Below, piece by piece: positions 16,648 to 25,685 of a stretch of 64,000 bases of DNA. A model generated the notes under the pieces. The model was not told where the DNA came from. It worked only from the letters and a program-made list of their open reading frames with translations, and made no database searches. Both the position numbers and the translations under genes were made by a program. The stretch spans positions 62,001 to 126,000 of the forward strand of contig DVOM01000001.1 of the NCBI GenBank assembly GCA_018713605.1. The letters run 5' to 3'. Numbering within the stretch: the stretch's first letter is position 1; each line of letters opens with the position of its first letter. The DNA comes from Scatacola_A faecigallinarum. GTDB lineage: Bacteria; Pseudomonadota; Alphaproteobacteria; RF32; CAG-239.

Positions 16648-18065
16648 TGAACTCCCTGTTTCTCAAAACTGCCGACATTGACAAATATCATCTTCTCGGG
16701 ATTGAAATATTCCCGGGCAACGCGGTTAACGTCCTTCAACTTGACCTGCCGCACATAATCATTGCGCTTTTGCAAAAAATCAAGCCCCAAATTGTCTTTC
16801 TGCATATAAACCAATATGGCCGAAATCGTGTCAATTGACGCAAAACGCAGATTATACGAAGCAATCAGATAATCCTTGGCTTCCGCAAGCTCCTCTTCGC
16901 TTACGCCCTTGCGTCCCATTTCCGCCCACTGCCGCCTGACGATTTCGACCACGCGCGCGAAATTGTCCGGGGTTGCAGAAAAGCCGCCGCGCAGCATCGG
17001 CGCTTTGTCCAGCAGGCTCAGATAGGTGTCAATCCCGTAAGTCAGTCCTTCCTTTTCGCGGGCAGCCATCGAAAGCCTGGAACTCAGTCCTGAACCGCCG
17101 AGAATATGATTGGCAATAAACAGCGGATAAAAATCGGGATGAGTCCGTCCGATTCCTTTCGCCGCAAAAGAAGAAACTACTTGTGCCGACGGGAGACTGA
17201 TATTCCTGACGCGCCCGTCAAAATCAATTTCGGCCTCGCGTACAAAGACGATCCGCCCGCTTTCGGGCAGGCCGCCGAACAGCGCGTCGACGATTTTTCC
17301 CGCTTCTTCTTCGCTGACGTCACCGGCAATGCCGACCATCAGATTGCTCTTGCTCAAATGATTTTTAACAAATTCCAACAGCTGCGGCCGGCCGATTTTC
17401 GCAATTGCTGCGGCATCGCCGACAGGATTGCGGGCATAAGGGTGCTTGCCGAATATTTCCTTTGCCGCCTCCAGGGCCAAAACCCCGGACGGGTGCTCGG
17501 TCTGCCGTTTGAGAGCCGCCAGCATCTGCGCTTTTGTGCGTCTGATGTCCTCTTCGTCGAAACGCGGCTGCGTCATTGCCATATTCAGCATTTTGAAGGC
17601 CGTATTCATATTTTCACGCGTTGTCAGCAGATGTCCCGAAAAATCGTCCATATCCGCGCTGAAACCCATGCCGACGGCTTTCTGTTCCAAAATTTCCTTA
17701 AACTGTTGACTGTCCAGATTGCCGGCGCCCTCAGTCAGCAGTGCAGCCGCCATTGTGCTGATGCCGCTTTGCTGCGTTTCGTCGGTCGAAAGCCCCGCGT
17801 TTTTAAACAGAAAATTAATGCTGATAATCGGATTGGTCCTGTCCTGAAACAAATAAGCCCTTATTTTGGCTTTTGGCGAAGTGATTTCCTTCACTTCCGT
17901 ATCAAAGTTTTTTTCTTTCAGAATCGCGTCTTCCAAGATTGCCTGCGGATTAAATACAAACCATCGGTTATACAGCCTCCAGCCGCCATAGACAAGCAGA
18001 GCCGTCAGCAGCAGCCACCACAGCCAGGCATAGGAACGGGTTTTATGATAATATCTGCGCGCCAT
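16644..18065 (-). CDS. M16-family protein, non-catalytic partner, membrane-anchored
   Basis: 473-residue homologue of the M16 (insulinase/pitrilysin-like) peptidases. Residues 12-28 are a hydrophobic helix behind a basic start, so the bulk should face the periplasm. The region corresponding to HxxEH reads QSGISTMAAALLTEGAG, without zinc ligands. This is the usual arrangement of two-gene M16B systems where one subunit carries the zinc site and the other the conserved R/Y pair. It follows the catalytic subunit directly (TAA then ATG), which supports a heterodimer. Confidence 0.88.
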   Translation of the reverse strand: MARRYYHKTRSYAWLWWLLLTALLVYGGWRLYNRWFVFNPQAILEDAILKEKNFDTEVKEITSPKAKIRAYLFQDRTNPIISINFLFKNAGLSTDETQQSGISTMAAALLTEGAGNLDSQQFKEILEQKAVGMGFSADMDDFSGHLLTTRENMNTAFKMLNMAMTQPRFDEEDIRRTKAQMLAALKRQTEHPSGVLALEAAKEIFGKHPYARNPVGDAAAIAKIGRPQLLEFVKNHLSKSNLMVGIAGDVSEEEAGKIVDALFGGLPESGRIVFVREAEIDFDGRVRNISLPSAQVVSSFAAKGIGRTHPDFYPLFIANHILGGSGLSSRLSMAAREKEGLTYGIDTYLSLLDKAPMLRGGFSATPDNFARVVEIVRRQWAEMGRKGVSEEELAEAKDYLIASYNLRFASIDTISAILVYMQKDNLGLDFLQKRNDYVRQVKLKDVNRVAREYFNPEKMIFVNVGSFEKQGVQ

Positions 18066-19406
18066 TTACCGCCCCTCCTTCTCCGGCTTGATAACGCCGG
18101 TTACGTTAATTGCGCGGCCGAACAGATTTTTCGCCGCTTTGCGAACGTCGACAGCCGAAACCTTGCGGATATTGTCGGCATGATTTTCAATGTCTTCGAC
18201 CGACATACCGACTGCCGCCATCGATCCGGCAATATAGGCCGCATCATTCGGATTGTCGCGCAGATAAACCTGCCCCGCAAGCATTTTGCCTTTGGTCTTT
18301 TCTATCTCTTCAACGCTTATTTCGGCCAAAGCCTCTTTTACGGCTTTATCCAGCGCCGTTTCAAAAGCCTTTGCGTCAACATCCTCCTTCGGCATGGCCG
18401 AAATGCTGAAACCACCGTAACTCCGCGATGCAAAATCATACGCAACCGAAACGCCCAAAGCGTTTTTTTCTTCCAAAACCAGTTTTTTATAAAGTTTAGA
18501 GGTTTCTCCCTCGCCCAGATAAGCCGACAGAACCAGCAGCGGATACACCGCCTCGCGGCTCGTATTAAACGACGGCGCAATATAGGACTTTGTCAGCCGC
18601 ACAGTCTTAATCTGCGGCAGTTTCATTTCCAGACGTCCGGCAAAATGCCTGTCCAGTTTCGGAAAATCGGCCTTGGCGCCGACCGGCCGCGGTTTGACTT
18701 TGCCAAAATACTTTTCCGCCAGCAGCTTGGCCGTTTTCGGCTCAATATCGCCGGAAAGAACCAGTATCGCATTGTTCGGCGCATAATAGCGGCGATAAAA
18801 ATCCATAACGTCGGCACGGCTGATGCTTTTGATTTCTTCCGGAGAACCGGAAATCGGCCGGCTGTAGGGATGCTGCTGCCACAAAACCCGCCGCAGCGAC
18901 TCGCCGAAATAAGACGACGGATTGTTCTCCACGACCTGCATCCGCTCCTGAAACACGACATCACGCTCCTTGTCAAAAGCCTTTTTGCCGAAATCCAGAT
19001 TTTCCATCCGGTCGGCCTCCAGCGCCATGGCCAGTTCCAAACGGCTGACATCCGTTGTTTCGTAATAAGCGGTAAAATCCTGGGCGGTAAAGGCGTTGCT
19101 TTCGCCGCCGTTGCGGGCAATAATGGCGTTAAAGTCGGAATTCTTGACCTTTTTCGTTCCCCGGAACATCAGATGTTCAAGCAAATGAGCCGTACCGCCT
19201 TTTCCCAGCGCTTCGTCGACGCTGCCGACCTTATACCATACCATCTGGCGGACAATCGGCGCCTTGCGGTTTGGAATTACAATAACCTGCAGGCCGTTGT
19301 CGAGCCGAAATTCTTCCATGTCAAAAATTTTGGCACCGGCGGAACGGACGCCGAGAGCAAAGCAGCAAAAAACGGCCCAAACCAGATATTTCCTAACTGT
19401 TTGCAT
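18066..19406 (-). CDS. M16-family zinc metallopeptidase, catalytic subunit
   Basis: 446-residue peptidase with a signal peptide (KYLVWAVFCCFALGVRSAGA), so periplasmic. The zinc site H74-L-L-E77-H78 is intact, with the downstream third ligand in the ALEADRMEN stretch. A second M16 domain fills the C-terminal half. Its 5' end overlaps the BamF-like lipoprotein gene by 14 bases and its 3' end abuts the non-catalytic partner. Such pairs degrade peptides or misfolded outer-membrane proteins; substrates here are unknown. Confidence 0.92.
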   Translation of the reverse strand: MQTVRKYLVWAVFCCFALGVRSAGAKIFDMEEFRLDNGLQVIVIPNRKAPIVRQMVWYKVGSVDEALGKGGTAHLLEHLMFRGTKKVKNSDFNAIIARNGGESNAFTAQDFTAYYETTDVSRLELAMALEADRMENLDFGKKAFDKERDVVFQERMQVVENNPSSYFGESLRRVLWQQHPYSRPISGSPEEIKSISRADVMDFYRRYYAPNNAILVLSGDIEPKTAKLLAEKYFGKVKPRPVGAKADFPKLDRHFAGRLEMKLPQIKTVRLTKSYIAPSFNTSREAVYPLLVLSAYLGEGETSKLYKKLVLEEKNALGVSVAYDFASRSYGGFSISAMPKEDVDAKAFETALDKAVKEALAEISVEEIEKTKGKMLAGQVYLRDNPNDAAYIAGSMAAVGMSVEDIENHADNIRKVSAVDVRKAAKNLFGRAINVTGVIKPEKEGR

Positions 19407-19725
19407 TTAACTCCCTAAATTCCCGCTCGATCTTGGCCTTAATATCATCGTCGGTGTTCTGCGCCTCGATTTTGGACATCAGCTTCTGTTCGGACAAATC
19501 CATGCCCGACAACCTCTCGGTCATGTCTATTTCATTAAGGGCGCTCATATCGTTGACCGGGCGCAGATCATAATCCGGCGGCAATGACAGCGGCGCTCTG
19601 GACATGACCATAAACTCATCCGGACCTTCGCTGACTAAACCAAGTTTCTTTTTCGTCGCCGTACTGCACGCGCCTAAAACTGAAACGGCCAGCACCGCAC
19701 ACATCAAAACCAAAGATTTCCTCAT
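19393..19725 (-). CDS. BamF-like (DUF3035) lipoprotein
   Basis: Small lipoprotein with lipobox SVLGAC and the signature PDEFMVMSRAPLSLPPDYDL, which I associate with DUF3035/BamF, an alphaproteobacterial lipoprotein of the outer-membrane barrel-assembly (BAM) complex. The remaining part is charged and probably unstructured. The ATG at 19725 follows GAGAGTGAAA; a GTG six bases earlier is an equally possible start. Position between lspA (lipoprotein processing) and the periplasmic peptidase pair fits an envelope-biogenesis operon. Confidence 0.72.
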   Translation of the reverse strand: MRKSLVLMCAVLAVSVLGACSTATKKKLGLVSEGPDEFMVMSRAPLSLPPDYDLRPVNDMSALNEIDMTERLSGMDLSEQKLMSKIEAQNTDDDIKAKIEREFRELNANS

Positions 19726-19751
19726 TTTCACTCTCTTTCCTGCAACAATGT

Positions 19752-20219
19752 TTAAATAGCAGACTTATCTTTGTTAAACAAGCTGTGAATAATAATTATT
19801 ATGGCACCGATACAGATAAAGCTGTCCGATACGTTAAAAGCCGGCCAGTGCGCTTCGCCGATGTGAAAGTCCAGAAAATCAAAAACGGCACCCAGACGAA
19901 TACGGTCGATCAGGTTGCCAACCGCGCCGCCGATGATAAAACCGAGCGCAACCTGCAACAGACGGCTGGGCTCGCGACGCAGCCACCAAAGCAAAAAGGC
20001 GATGATACCGGCAGCCAGAGCCGAAAGCATTACGACGCCCCAAAACCCTTTGTCGTTAAACATCGAAAAACTGACGCCCGTATTCCAGGCTTTGACAAGA
20101 TTAAACCAGGAGGTGTAAATAATCATCGCCCTGTCTTCCAGCACGGCGTTGAGAATATAATATTTGGAAACCTGATCCGCAATCAGAACCGCGGCGGCCG
20201 TACATAAGCCCAAAAACAC
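19752..20219 (-). CDS. lspA: Lipoprotein signal peptidase (signal peptidase II)
   Basis: Inner-membrane aspartyl protease that cleaves prolipoprotein signal peptides. Four hydrophobic segments are present with the two catalytic motifs GNLIDRIRLGAVFDFL (NxxDR) and AFNVSDSFI. I chose the GTG at 20219 because GGGAGGAG lies five bases upstream; the longer frame would start at a TTG (20264) without such a site. This gives 155 residues, close to family length. It precedes the BamF-like lipoprotein gene, one of its probable substrates. Confidence 0.93.
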   Translation of the reverse strand: MFLGLCTAAAVLIADQVSKYYILNAVLEDRAMIIYTSWFNLVKAWNTGVSFSMFNDKGFWGVVMLSALAAGIIAFLLWWLRREPSRLLQVALGFIIGGAVGNLIDRIRLGAVFDFLDFHIGEAHWPAFNVSDSFICIGAIIIIIHSLFNKDKSAI

Positions 20220-20308
20220 AATGCTCCTCCCGTTCGTTAAAACATTAGTCTGTATTATAAGCAAAATTTTGCAGATAAAAAGCCTATATTCGCAAATATA
20301 CAGATATT

Positions 20309-21742
20309 TTAGAACAGAATCAGCCTGGCCAGTCCCAAAAAGATGAAATATCCGCCGGAATCGGTCATTGCAATCAGAAAAACGCCGGAGGAAATTGCCG
20401 GATCGACCTTAAAACGGTTCAGCGTCAGCGGAATAAGAATACCGGCCAGACTTGCCAGCGACAAATTACAAAGCATGGCAATGGCTATAATCGCGCTGAG
20501 CTCGTGCCGGGCCGGAAACATAAACCAGGTTATCAGACCGATCAGACAGGCAAACAAAAACCCGTTGACCACGCCGACCATAAATTCCTTGCCAATCATC
20601 CGCAGCGTATTGCGCGACGTCAGTTCCTTGGTTGCCAGCGCCCGCACCACTACCGCCAGCGTCTGGTTGCCGGTTGTTCCGCCCATGGAAGCCACAATCG
20701 GCATCAGTACCGCCAAAACCGAAATTTCGGCAATAATGTCCTGAAATTCCTTAACTACCGTCGACGCCAGTATTGTAGCAAACAAATTGGTTATCAGCCA
20801 GACGGAACGCGAACGAAAAATGCCGAAAACCGATTTGTACACGTCGCCTTCTTCGGCGCCGGAGAGATGCATGATGTCCTCGCTGGCCTCCTCGTGGACA
20901 ATGTCGACCACATCATCAATATTGATAACGCCGATTAGCCGCCCCTTATTGTCAACCACCAGCGCCGACATCCAGCCGTATTCGCGAAACATATGCGCCA
21001 CTTCTTCCTGATCCGTATAAACGTCAATCGGCACAATTTCGCAGTCCATAATATTGCAGAGTTTTTCATCGCCTTTGGCGCGCAGCAGCTTGTCCAGCGT
21101 AATTTCGCCGGTTGGCCGCAACGTTGAGGAATCAGTCAGAAATACCGTGTAAAATTCGTCCGGCAGCTCGGTATCCGAAAGCAGATACTGCTTGGCTTCC
21201 TTTACCGTCCAATCGTCGGGCATGCTCACAAAGTCGCGGGACATAATGCGTCCTGCCGAATCTTCAGGGTAATTCAGGGAGGATTCGACCTGATATTTCA
21301 GTTCCGGATCCAACTGTTCGATAATGGACTTCTGTTCCTTATCGTCCATGTGTTCCAGAATTTCGACCGCATCGTCGGAATCCAGCTCGTTAACGATATT
21401 GACAATCTGTCCTTCGTCCAGAGTTTCGATAACCTGTTCCTGAACAATCTCGTTCAATTCCGGAAAAACTTCCGGATCAATATGATCGCCCAAAATTTCG
21501 ACCAGACGCCGCCGATGGTTAAAATCCAAAGCTTCAATCAAACGGGCCAGATCATACTCGTCCAACCCTTCGACAATCTTGCGGACATGGATTTTGTCGT
21601 CTTCGTCCAAAGCGATAACGACGGAATTAATCATCTTCTGACCGATACCGTACTGAATTTGCTGACGCTGCTTTTTGCGGGTAAATTTTCTTTGTTTTTT
21701 AACTTTGGAGCCGGGTAAACGCTTTTTTGCTTTTTTCTTCAT
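20309..21742 (-). CDS. mgtE: MgtE-type magnesium transporter
   Basis: 477-residue Mg2+ channel. A lysine-rich N-terminal tail leads to the MgtE N domain (superhelix, about residues 50-150), then two CBS domains (about 150-285; SALVVDNKGRLIGVINIDD) that sense cytosolic Mg2+. Five membrane helices follow, including the pore signature PIVASMGGTTGNQT. Start ATG follows GGGAGGGAAA. The 180 bases between the gene and tRNA-Leu hold a small GGGTC-CAA-GACCC hairpin but nothing I recognise as an M-box riboswitch. Confidence 0.95.
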   Translation of the reverse strand: MKKKAKKRLPGSKVKKQRKFTRKKQRQQIQYGIGQKMINSVVIALDEDDKIHVRKIVEGLDEYDLARLIEALDFNHRRRLVEILGDHIDPEVFPELNEIVQEQVIETLDEGQIVNIVNELDSDDAVEILEHMDDKEQKSIIEQLDPELKYQVESSLNYPEDSAGRIMSRDFVSMPDDWTVKEAKQYLLSDTELPDEFYTVFLTDSSTLRPTGEITLDKLLRAKGDEKLCNIMDCEIVPIDVYTDQEEVAHMFREYGWMSALVVDNKGRLIGVINIDDVVDIVHEEASEDIMHLSGAEEGDVYKSVFGIFRSRSVWLITNLFATILASTVVKEFQDIIAEISVLAVLMPIVASMGGTTGNQTLAVVVRALATKELTSRNTLRMIGKEFMVGVVNGFLFACLIGLITWFMFPARHELSAIIAIAMLCNLSLASLAGILIPLTLNRFKVDPAISSGVFLIAMTDSGGYFIFLGLARLILF

Positions 21743-21925
21743 TTTCCCTCCCCTGATTGAAAGACTTACTCTAAACCGATGTTTAAACGCGAGTGCTTTT
21801 CTGACGTGCCGATGGCAAAATCCCTGTTGTTAAAAAACAAAATTTCCTGATTGATAAACTGAGTTTTGAATGGCGTGGGTCCAAGACCCTCTCCGCTATC
21901 CAAAATAATGACTTTGTCTTTATTT

Positions 21926-22011
21926 TGGTGCGGCCGAGAAGACTCGAACTTCCATGAGCTTAGCTCATAACGACCTCAACGTTACGCGTCTACCAATTTC
22001 GCCACGGCCGC
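21926..22011 (-). tRNA. tRNA-Leu (GAG)
   Basis: 86-base tRNA with acceptor stem GCGGCCG/CGGCCGC, long variable arm, GTTCGAGTC T-arm and encoded CCA. The anticodon loop GTTGAGGT gives anticodon GAG. Confidence 0.95.
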
Positions 22012-22127
22012 ATCTTTATAAAGACAAGCAAACATTTATTCCGATTCCGTAAAATAATCAAGCTTTTTTTGCAAAGGTGTTGAAAAATTTTACGTTTCCG
22101 CATTCGTTTCCCGTCGTACGGGTTCCG

Positions 22128-22442
22128 TTACATCGGCATGGACATTATTTCCTTATAGGCCTTAATGGCGGAATCGCGCACGGCAACAACCGTCTCCAAA
22201 GCCATCTGGGCGTTCGACACCGCCAGCACCACGTCCTGAATGTCAGCCTTTCCCGAAATGCCGCTGATAGCCGTTTGCTCGCTTTTTCTGGAGACGTCGA
22301 CGGTTGTGGTCAGAGCCTGCTCAACCATGTCCTGAAAACCGGACTTTGCCGCCGGCTGAGGCTCAGCGGCCGGAAGTTTGGCCCCTATTCTGCCAAGAGC
22401 CTGCTGATAAGCGTTAAGCGCACTGTTAATACTGTTTGTCAA
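22128..22442 (-). CDS. fliE: Flagellar hook-basal body protein FliE
   Basis: 104-residue component that joins the MS ring to the proximal rod. The C-terminal half is helical and ends VLAVSNAQMALETVVAVRDSAIKAYKEI-like, the conserved FliE tail. The frame opens with TTG, preceded at seven bases by AGGGG, so a TTG start is likely. Third gene of flgB-flgC-fliE; these are the only flagellar structural genes in the window. Confidence 0.93.
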   Translation of the reverse strand: MTNSINSALNAYQQALGRIGAKLPAAEPQPAAKSGFQDMVEQALTTTVDVSRKSEQTAISGISGKADIQDVVLAVSNAQMALETVVAVRDSAIKAYKEIMSMPM

Positions 22443-22459
22443 TGTCTTTCCCCTTTATC

Positions 22460-22873
22460 CTACTTCAAAACATCAAGAATTTTGCTGTTCATGTCCCGCG
22501 CCGTCTGCATCATGCTCATATTGGCATCATAACTGCGCTGCGCCTCTTTCATATCCATCATTTCCACCAGAGGATTAACGTTTGGCATGGCCACATAACC
22601 CTCGGCATTGGCCGCCGGATGATCCGGCATGTATTTCATCTGAAACGGCGAGCGGTCGGGCAAAACCTTGTCCACCTTGACCAGCTGCGCACCGGTCGCC
22701 TCGTCAACATAATTCTTAAACGTCACGACCTGGCGGCGGTACGGATCCTCGCCCGGACGAATGCCGACGGAGTCCGCGTTGGCCATGTTCTCGGAAATAA
22801 CGCGCAGACGCTCGGCCTGGGCTTTCATTCCCGAAACGGCAATATCCGCGCTTACCGACAAATTTCCCGCCAT
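22460..22873 (-). CDS. flgC: Flagellar basal-body rod protein FlgC
   Basis: 137-residue proximal rod protein. It has the N-terminal rod motif MKAQAERLRVISENMANADS and the conserved GYVAMPNVNPLVEMMDM near the C-terminus, which ends in the coiled-coil MMQTARDMNSKILDVLK. A GGAGG site precedes the ATG. It lies between flgB (15 bases upstream) and fliE. Confidence 0.95.
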   Translation of the reverse strand: MAGNLSVSADIAVSGMKAQAERLRVISENMANADSVGIRPGEDPYRRQVVTFKNYVDEATGAQLVKVDKVLPDRSPFQMKYMPDHPAANAEGYVAMPNVNPLVEMMDMKEAQRSYDANMSMMQTARDMNSKILDVLK

Positions 22874-22888
22874 AATCCGTTATCCTCC

Positions 22889-23290
22889 CTATGAACCGGC
22901 CTGCGTATTGGCCGTTTTCAGCATATTGCGGTACGAAGTGTAAATCGTCAGCATCCGGTTATAATCGCCCTTGGTTTCGGCCACTTTGTTAAGCTGGTCT
23001 TCAATAATCACGCCGTTCCCGTCAATCGTTAAGGCATAATCGGGTTTGGGCGTATAAACGCCGCCGGCAGCCGCATTGCCGGGCACCCCGGACATATGCT
23101 TCTCATTAGTACGCGCCAGACTTACCGTATTTTTGAGAACTTCGGCAAACTGAGGTTTTTCAAGGTCCTTGGCGACATATCCGGGCGTATTGGAATTGGC
23201 CAGATTCGCAGCCAGAACCTTCTGACGTTCGGTCAGATAGTTCAGCTCCTTGTTTGCCATTTGAAAAATGGTCAGATTGTTCAAATCCAT
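22889..23290 (-). CDS. flgB: Flagellar basal-body rod protein FlgB
   Basis: 133-residue proximal rod protein, first gene of the operon. Rod-family motif YLTERQKVLAANLANSNTPGY lies at residues 19-39 and the helical C-terminus reads YNRMLTIYTSYRNMLKTA. The 134 bases upstream separate it from the divergent FlhB-like gene and should hold both promoters; I could not assign a flagellar sigma site. Confidence 0.95.
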   Translation of the reverse strand: MDLNNLTIFQMANKELNYLTERQKVLAANLANSNTPGYVAKDLEKPQFAEVLKNTVSLARTNEKHMSGVPGNAAAGGVYTPKPDYALTIDGNGVIIEDQLNKVAETKGDYNRMLTIYTSYRNMLKTANTQAGS

Positions 23291-23424
23291 GCTGTTTCCC
23301 CTTTATGCCCTGAGTTACGTTCCCCAACATAACTCTGCAAAATGCAAGAATTGTGCCAAATAAAAACCCTTGCCAAACCCAACGCCAGCCGTTACAATTA
23401 CATTAAAAAAAACAGGATGGCATC

Positions 23425-23748
23425 ATGTCTGAACAGGATGATAGCAGAAAACAAAACAAAGACAACGGCGCAGACGCGTTGTCCACAGATTATGCCGTCG
23501 CGCTCGGCTATGATCATACCAAACAGGCCGCACCGAAAGTTCTGGCCAAAGGTCAGGGACCGATAGCGCAGAAAATCGTGCAGATAGCCATTGACGAAGG
23601 CATTGAAATCCGCCGGGACGCCGATCTGGTTCAGATTCTGAAAGCCGTGGACATTGACGAGGAAATTCCGGTCGAAGCCTTTGCCGCCGTTGCCGAAATC
23701 ATCTCCTACGTTTATCAGGTCAACAACAAACAGCTGCCCGAAACCTAA
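23425..23748 (+). CDS. FlhB C-domain-like small protein
   Basis: 107-residue protein corresponding to the cytoplasmic C-terminal domain of the flagellar export switch FlhB: AVALGYDHTKQAAPKVLAKG, then AIDEGIEIRRDADLVQIL, then a helix ending EIISYVYQVN. No membrane part and no NPTH autocleavage site are present. Stand-alone versions (FlhX/YlqH type) are known beside flagellar genes and can partly replace the FlhB C-domain. It is divergent from flgBC-fliE and its stop overlaps the rsmB stop by three bases. Confidence 0.88.
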   Translation: MSEQDDSRKQNKDNGADALSTDYAVALGYDHTKQAAPKVLAKGQGPIAQKIVQIAIDEGIEIRRDADLVQILKAVDIDEEIPVEAFAAVAEIISYVYQVNNKQLPET

Positions 23749-24956
23749 GCCGTTTTTTCCAGCACCGTTACAAAAAAGCCGTCCGTATTCGTCGTCAACG
23801 GCGAAAAGCGCAGAAACCTGCCGTCTTTTCCCGGATACGGCGCTTCCAGCAGGCTTTGCCACAACCGCTTCAAATCAATATGTTTCACCTGCGGATTGCG
23901 CGCCGTAAAGGCATTGACGATATCTTCGTTTTCATCGCGCAAAATTGAGCAGGTTATATAAACGATTCGCCCGCCGGTTTTGGTACTTTTCAATGCGATA
24001 TCAAGCAGTTCCGACTGGATTCTATTCAATTCGCTCAACTTTTGCGGCGTCAGGCGAAACTTTGCGTCCGGCGACCGCCGCCAGGTTCCGGTTCCCGAAC
24101 AGGGCGCGTCGATGATGAACCGGTCATAATCGCGGCTTTTTAGCTCACGCACCGGCTCGACGTTTTTAATGTTCAAACGCTCCAAACGCGGCTTAATCTG
24201 TTCCAGACGGCGCCAGTCAACGTCATGAGCCTCGATTTTGCCGCGGCCGCCCGAAAGCGAGGCAATCGCCAGACTTTTCCCGCCGGCGCCGGCACAATAG
24301 TCCACAACCTTATGCTCTGGCCTGACGTCGCACAAAATCGCCGCCAGCTGCGAAGCTTCGTCCTGAACCTCAATTTCGCCCTCCCTGTAGGCGATACAGT
24401 TATTAAGATTAACGCGTTCGCTCGACCGGATACCGATTGGCGAATAAGGCGTCGGTGCAAAATACAGCCCCTCGCCCCGCAATTTCTGCAAAACGCTCTC
24501 CCTGCTGCCGCGGTTAACGCGCAAATCGGCGCTGGCAGGCTCGTTCAATGACTTTAACAGCGCCATGTCTTCGACTTTGTCAAACAGCCAGCGCGGACAT
24601 TCCGCCTCAACATCGGGCGGATAGACGCTCTCATTAATTTTTTTCAGCCAGTTTCTTTCTTCTTTGCTCAAGGCCGTCGGCGCATATTCTCCGGCGCCGA
24701 AAATCAAATCCAAATCTTCGTCTTTCAGATAAACCAGCAAAATCCGCCGCGGATCGGAAGACTGTGCCTCAAACTCCAGCCGCCGGCGGTGCCGGATAAT
24801 TTTCCATACCGTTTCGGCAATAAAGCGGCGGTCGCCGGAACCGATATATTTCCGCTCGCGCAGATAAGCGTTGATAATCCCGTCTGCGGGGCTTTTGTCT
24901 TTGAATATTTCTTCCGTCAGTTCCAAAACCGCGTTATATCTGGCGCTTAGCTGCAT
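23745..24956 (-). CDS. rsmB: 16S rRNA (cytosine-C5) methyltransferase, RsmB/NSUN type
   Basis: 403-residue SAM-dependent enzyme forming m5C in ribosomal RNA. An N-terminal NusB-like helical domain precedes the Rossmann fold with VDYCAGAGGKSLAIASL (SAM site), IDAPCSGTGTWRRSP (motif IV, Cys) and VYITCSILRDENE (motif VI, catalytic Cys). RsmB modifies C967 in E. coli; RsmB versus a close paralogue cannot be separated by eye. AAGGAGAAAAGA precedes the ATG. Confidence 0.88.
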   Translation of the reverse strand: MQLSARYNAVLELTEEIFKDKSPADGIINAYLRERKYIGSGDRRFIAETVWKIIRHRRRLEFEAQSSDPRRILLVYLKDEDLDLIFGAGEYAPTALSKEERNWLKKINESVYPPDVEAECPRWLFDKVEDMALLKSLNEPASADLRVNRGSRESVLQKLRGEGLYFAPTPYSPIGIRSSERVNLNNCIAYREGEIEVQDEASQLAAILCDVRPEHKVVDYCAGAGGKSLAIASLSGGRGKIEAHDVDWRRLEQIKPRLERLNIKNVEPVRELKSRDYDRFIIDAPCSGTGTWRRSPDAKFRLTPQKLSELNRIQSELLDIALKSTKTGGRIVYITCSILRDENEDIVNAFTARNPQVKHIDLKRLWQSLLEAPYPGKDGRFLRFSPLTTNTDGFFVTVLEKTA

Positions 24957-24989
24957 TCTTTTCTCCTTTTTTCTCCCACTATAAACGCC

Positions 24990-25024
24990 AAAGGCCTTAA
25001 AAGCAATCCGCTTTTAAGGCCTTT
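24990..25024. terminator. Hairpin terminator downstream of an unknown gene
   Basis: Perfect 15-bp stem AAAGGCCTTAAAAGC / GCTTTTAAGGCCTTT with a five-base loop, nine bases after the stop of the gene at 25033. The T-run is short (three), so termination may be partial. Confidence 0.6.
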
Positions 25025-25032
25025 GCAGCTTT

Positions 25033-25680
25033 TTACTCGTCTTCTACCGAACGAAAGTACATCGCCCGGTAGGAAATCAGGTTTTCGCTTTCGGAATCCA
25101 GATAAAAACCTTCTTCCAAAGACTGTCCGGAATAAACGACATCGCGCTCAACCAGCCTGTCTTCCCTGGCATAAAGCTGAAATTCCCGGCGAAACCAGCG
25201 CTTTTCAAACCTGAAACACCGCGAACGCCGCCTGATTCTGGTATAAATGCTGAACGGACATTTAAACGAACCGTATCCCAGTGTAAACTGAACATACTCT
25301 CCGGCGGAAAAACCGCTGCGGTATATAACCTCTTCCGGCTCAAGCACATAAAGTTTTTGCGAAAAAGGCTGATACACGGCATAAGCCCTGACCTCGCCGG
25401 ATATTTCCGCCAGATAAACCGCATGCAGATTATCCGCGCGCGGACTGTAAAAATCGCCGGCCGCGCCGCTGTCTTCCGCAAATTTTATCCACGTCAGTTC
25501 AATTCCGTCGATACAATACCCCTCGGCTCTCAAAACCGGCTCGAGAACCATCAGGACATGTTCATGGCGAATTATCCTGAGCAGCGTGAGCAACTCGTCG
25601 TCAACCGGATACATTTTTCTTTTTTTTACCTGCGGGCCGCCGGCATCGCCTTTCTCCCGCCATGAATTTTCTTTTGACAT
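25033..25680 (-). CDS. Uncharacterised protein, tandem paralogue A
   Basis: 215 residues, soluble, no signal peptide and no motif I can name. An N-terminal helix (LLTLLRIIRHEHVLMVLEPVL) leads into a beta-rich body with many aromatic residues (AVYQPFSQKLYVLEPEEVIY) and an arginine-rich stretch near residue 145. The neighbour five bases upstream (25686-26339) has the same order of elements, so the two are diverged tandem duplicates. No ribosome site near the ATG. The function is unknown. Confidence 0.7.
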   Translation of the reverse strand: MSKENSWREKGDAGGPQVKKRKMYPVDDELLTLLRIIRHEHVLMVLEPVLRAEGYCIDGIELTWIKFAEDSGAAGDFYSPRADNLHAVYLAEISGEVRAYAVYQPFSQKLYVLEPEEVIYRSGFSAGEYVQFTLGYGSFKCPFSIYTRIRRRSRCFRFEKRWFRREFQLYAREDRLVERDVVYSGQSLEEGFYLDSESENLISYRAMYFRSVEDE

Positions 25681-25685
25681 AATAC

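Noticed and set aside
17106..19418. 770-codon open frame on the plus strand
   Set aside because: It is antisense to the two M16 peptidase genes, which have clear motifs, signal peptide and operon junctions. The product has no recognisable domain; it reflects codon bias of the opposite strand.
20230..20240. CGTTCGTTAA near lspA resembling the switch repeat core
   Set aside because: Only ten bases match, there is no inverted partner nearby, and the site is part of the lspA upstream region. Taken as chance.
21743..21925. Possible Mg2+ riboswitch upstream of mgtE
   Set aside because: Only a short GGGTC/GACCC hairpin is visible; no M-box core could be recognised.
23291..23424. CtrA boxes (TTAA-N7-TTAA) upstream of flgB
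   Set aside because: No convincing match in the divergent region, so no CtrA control is claimed.
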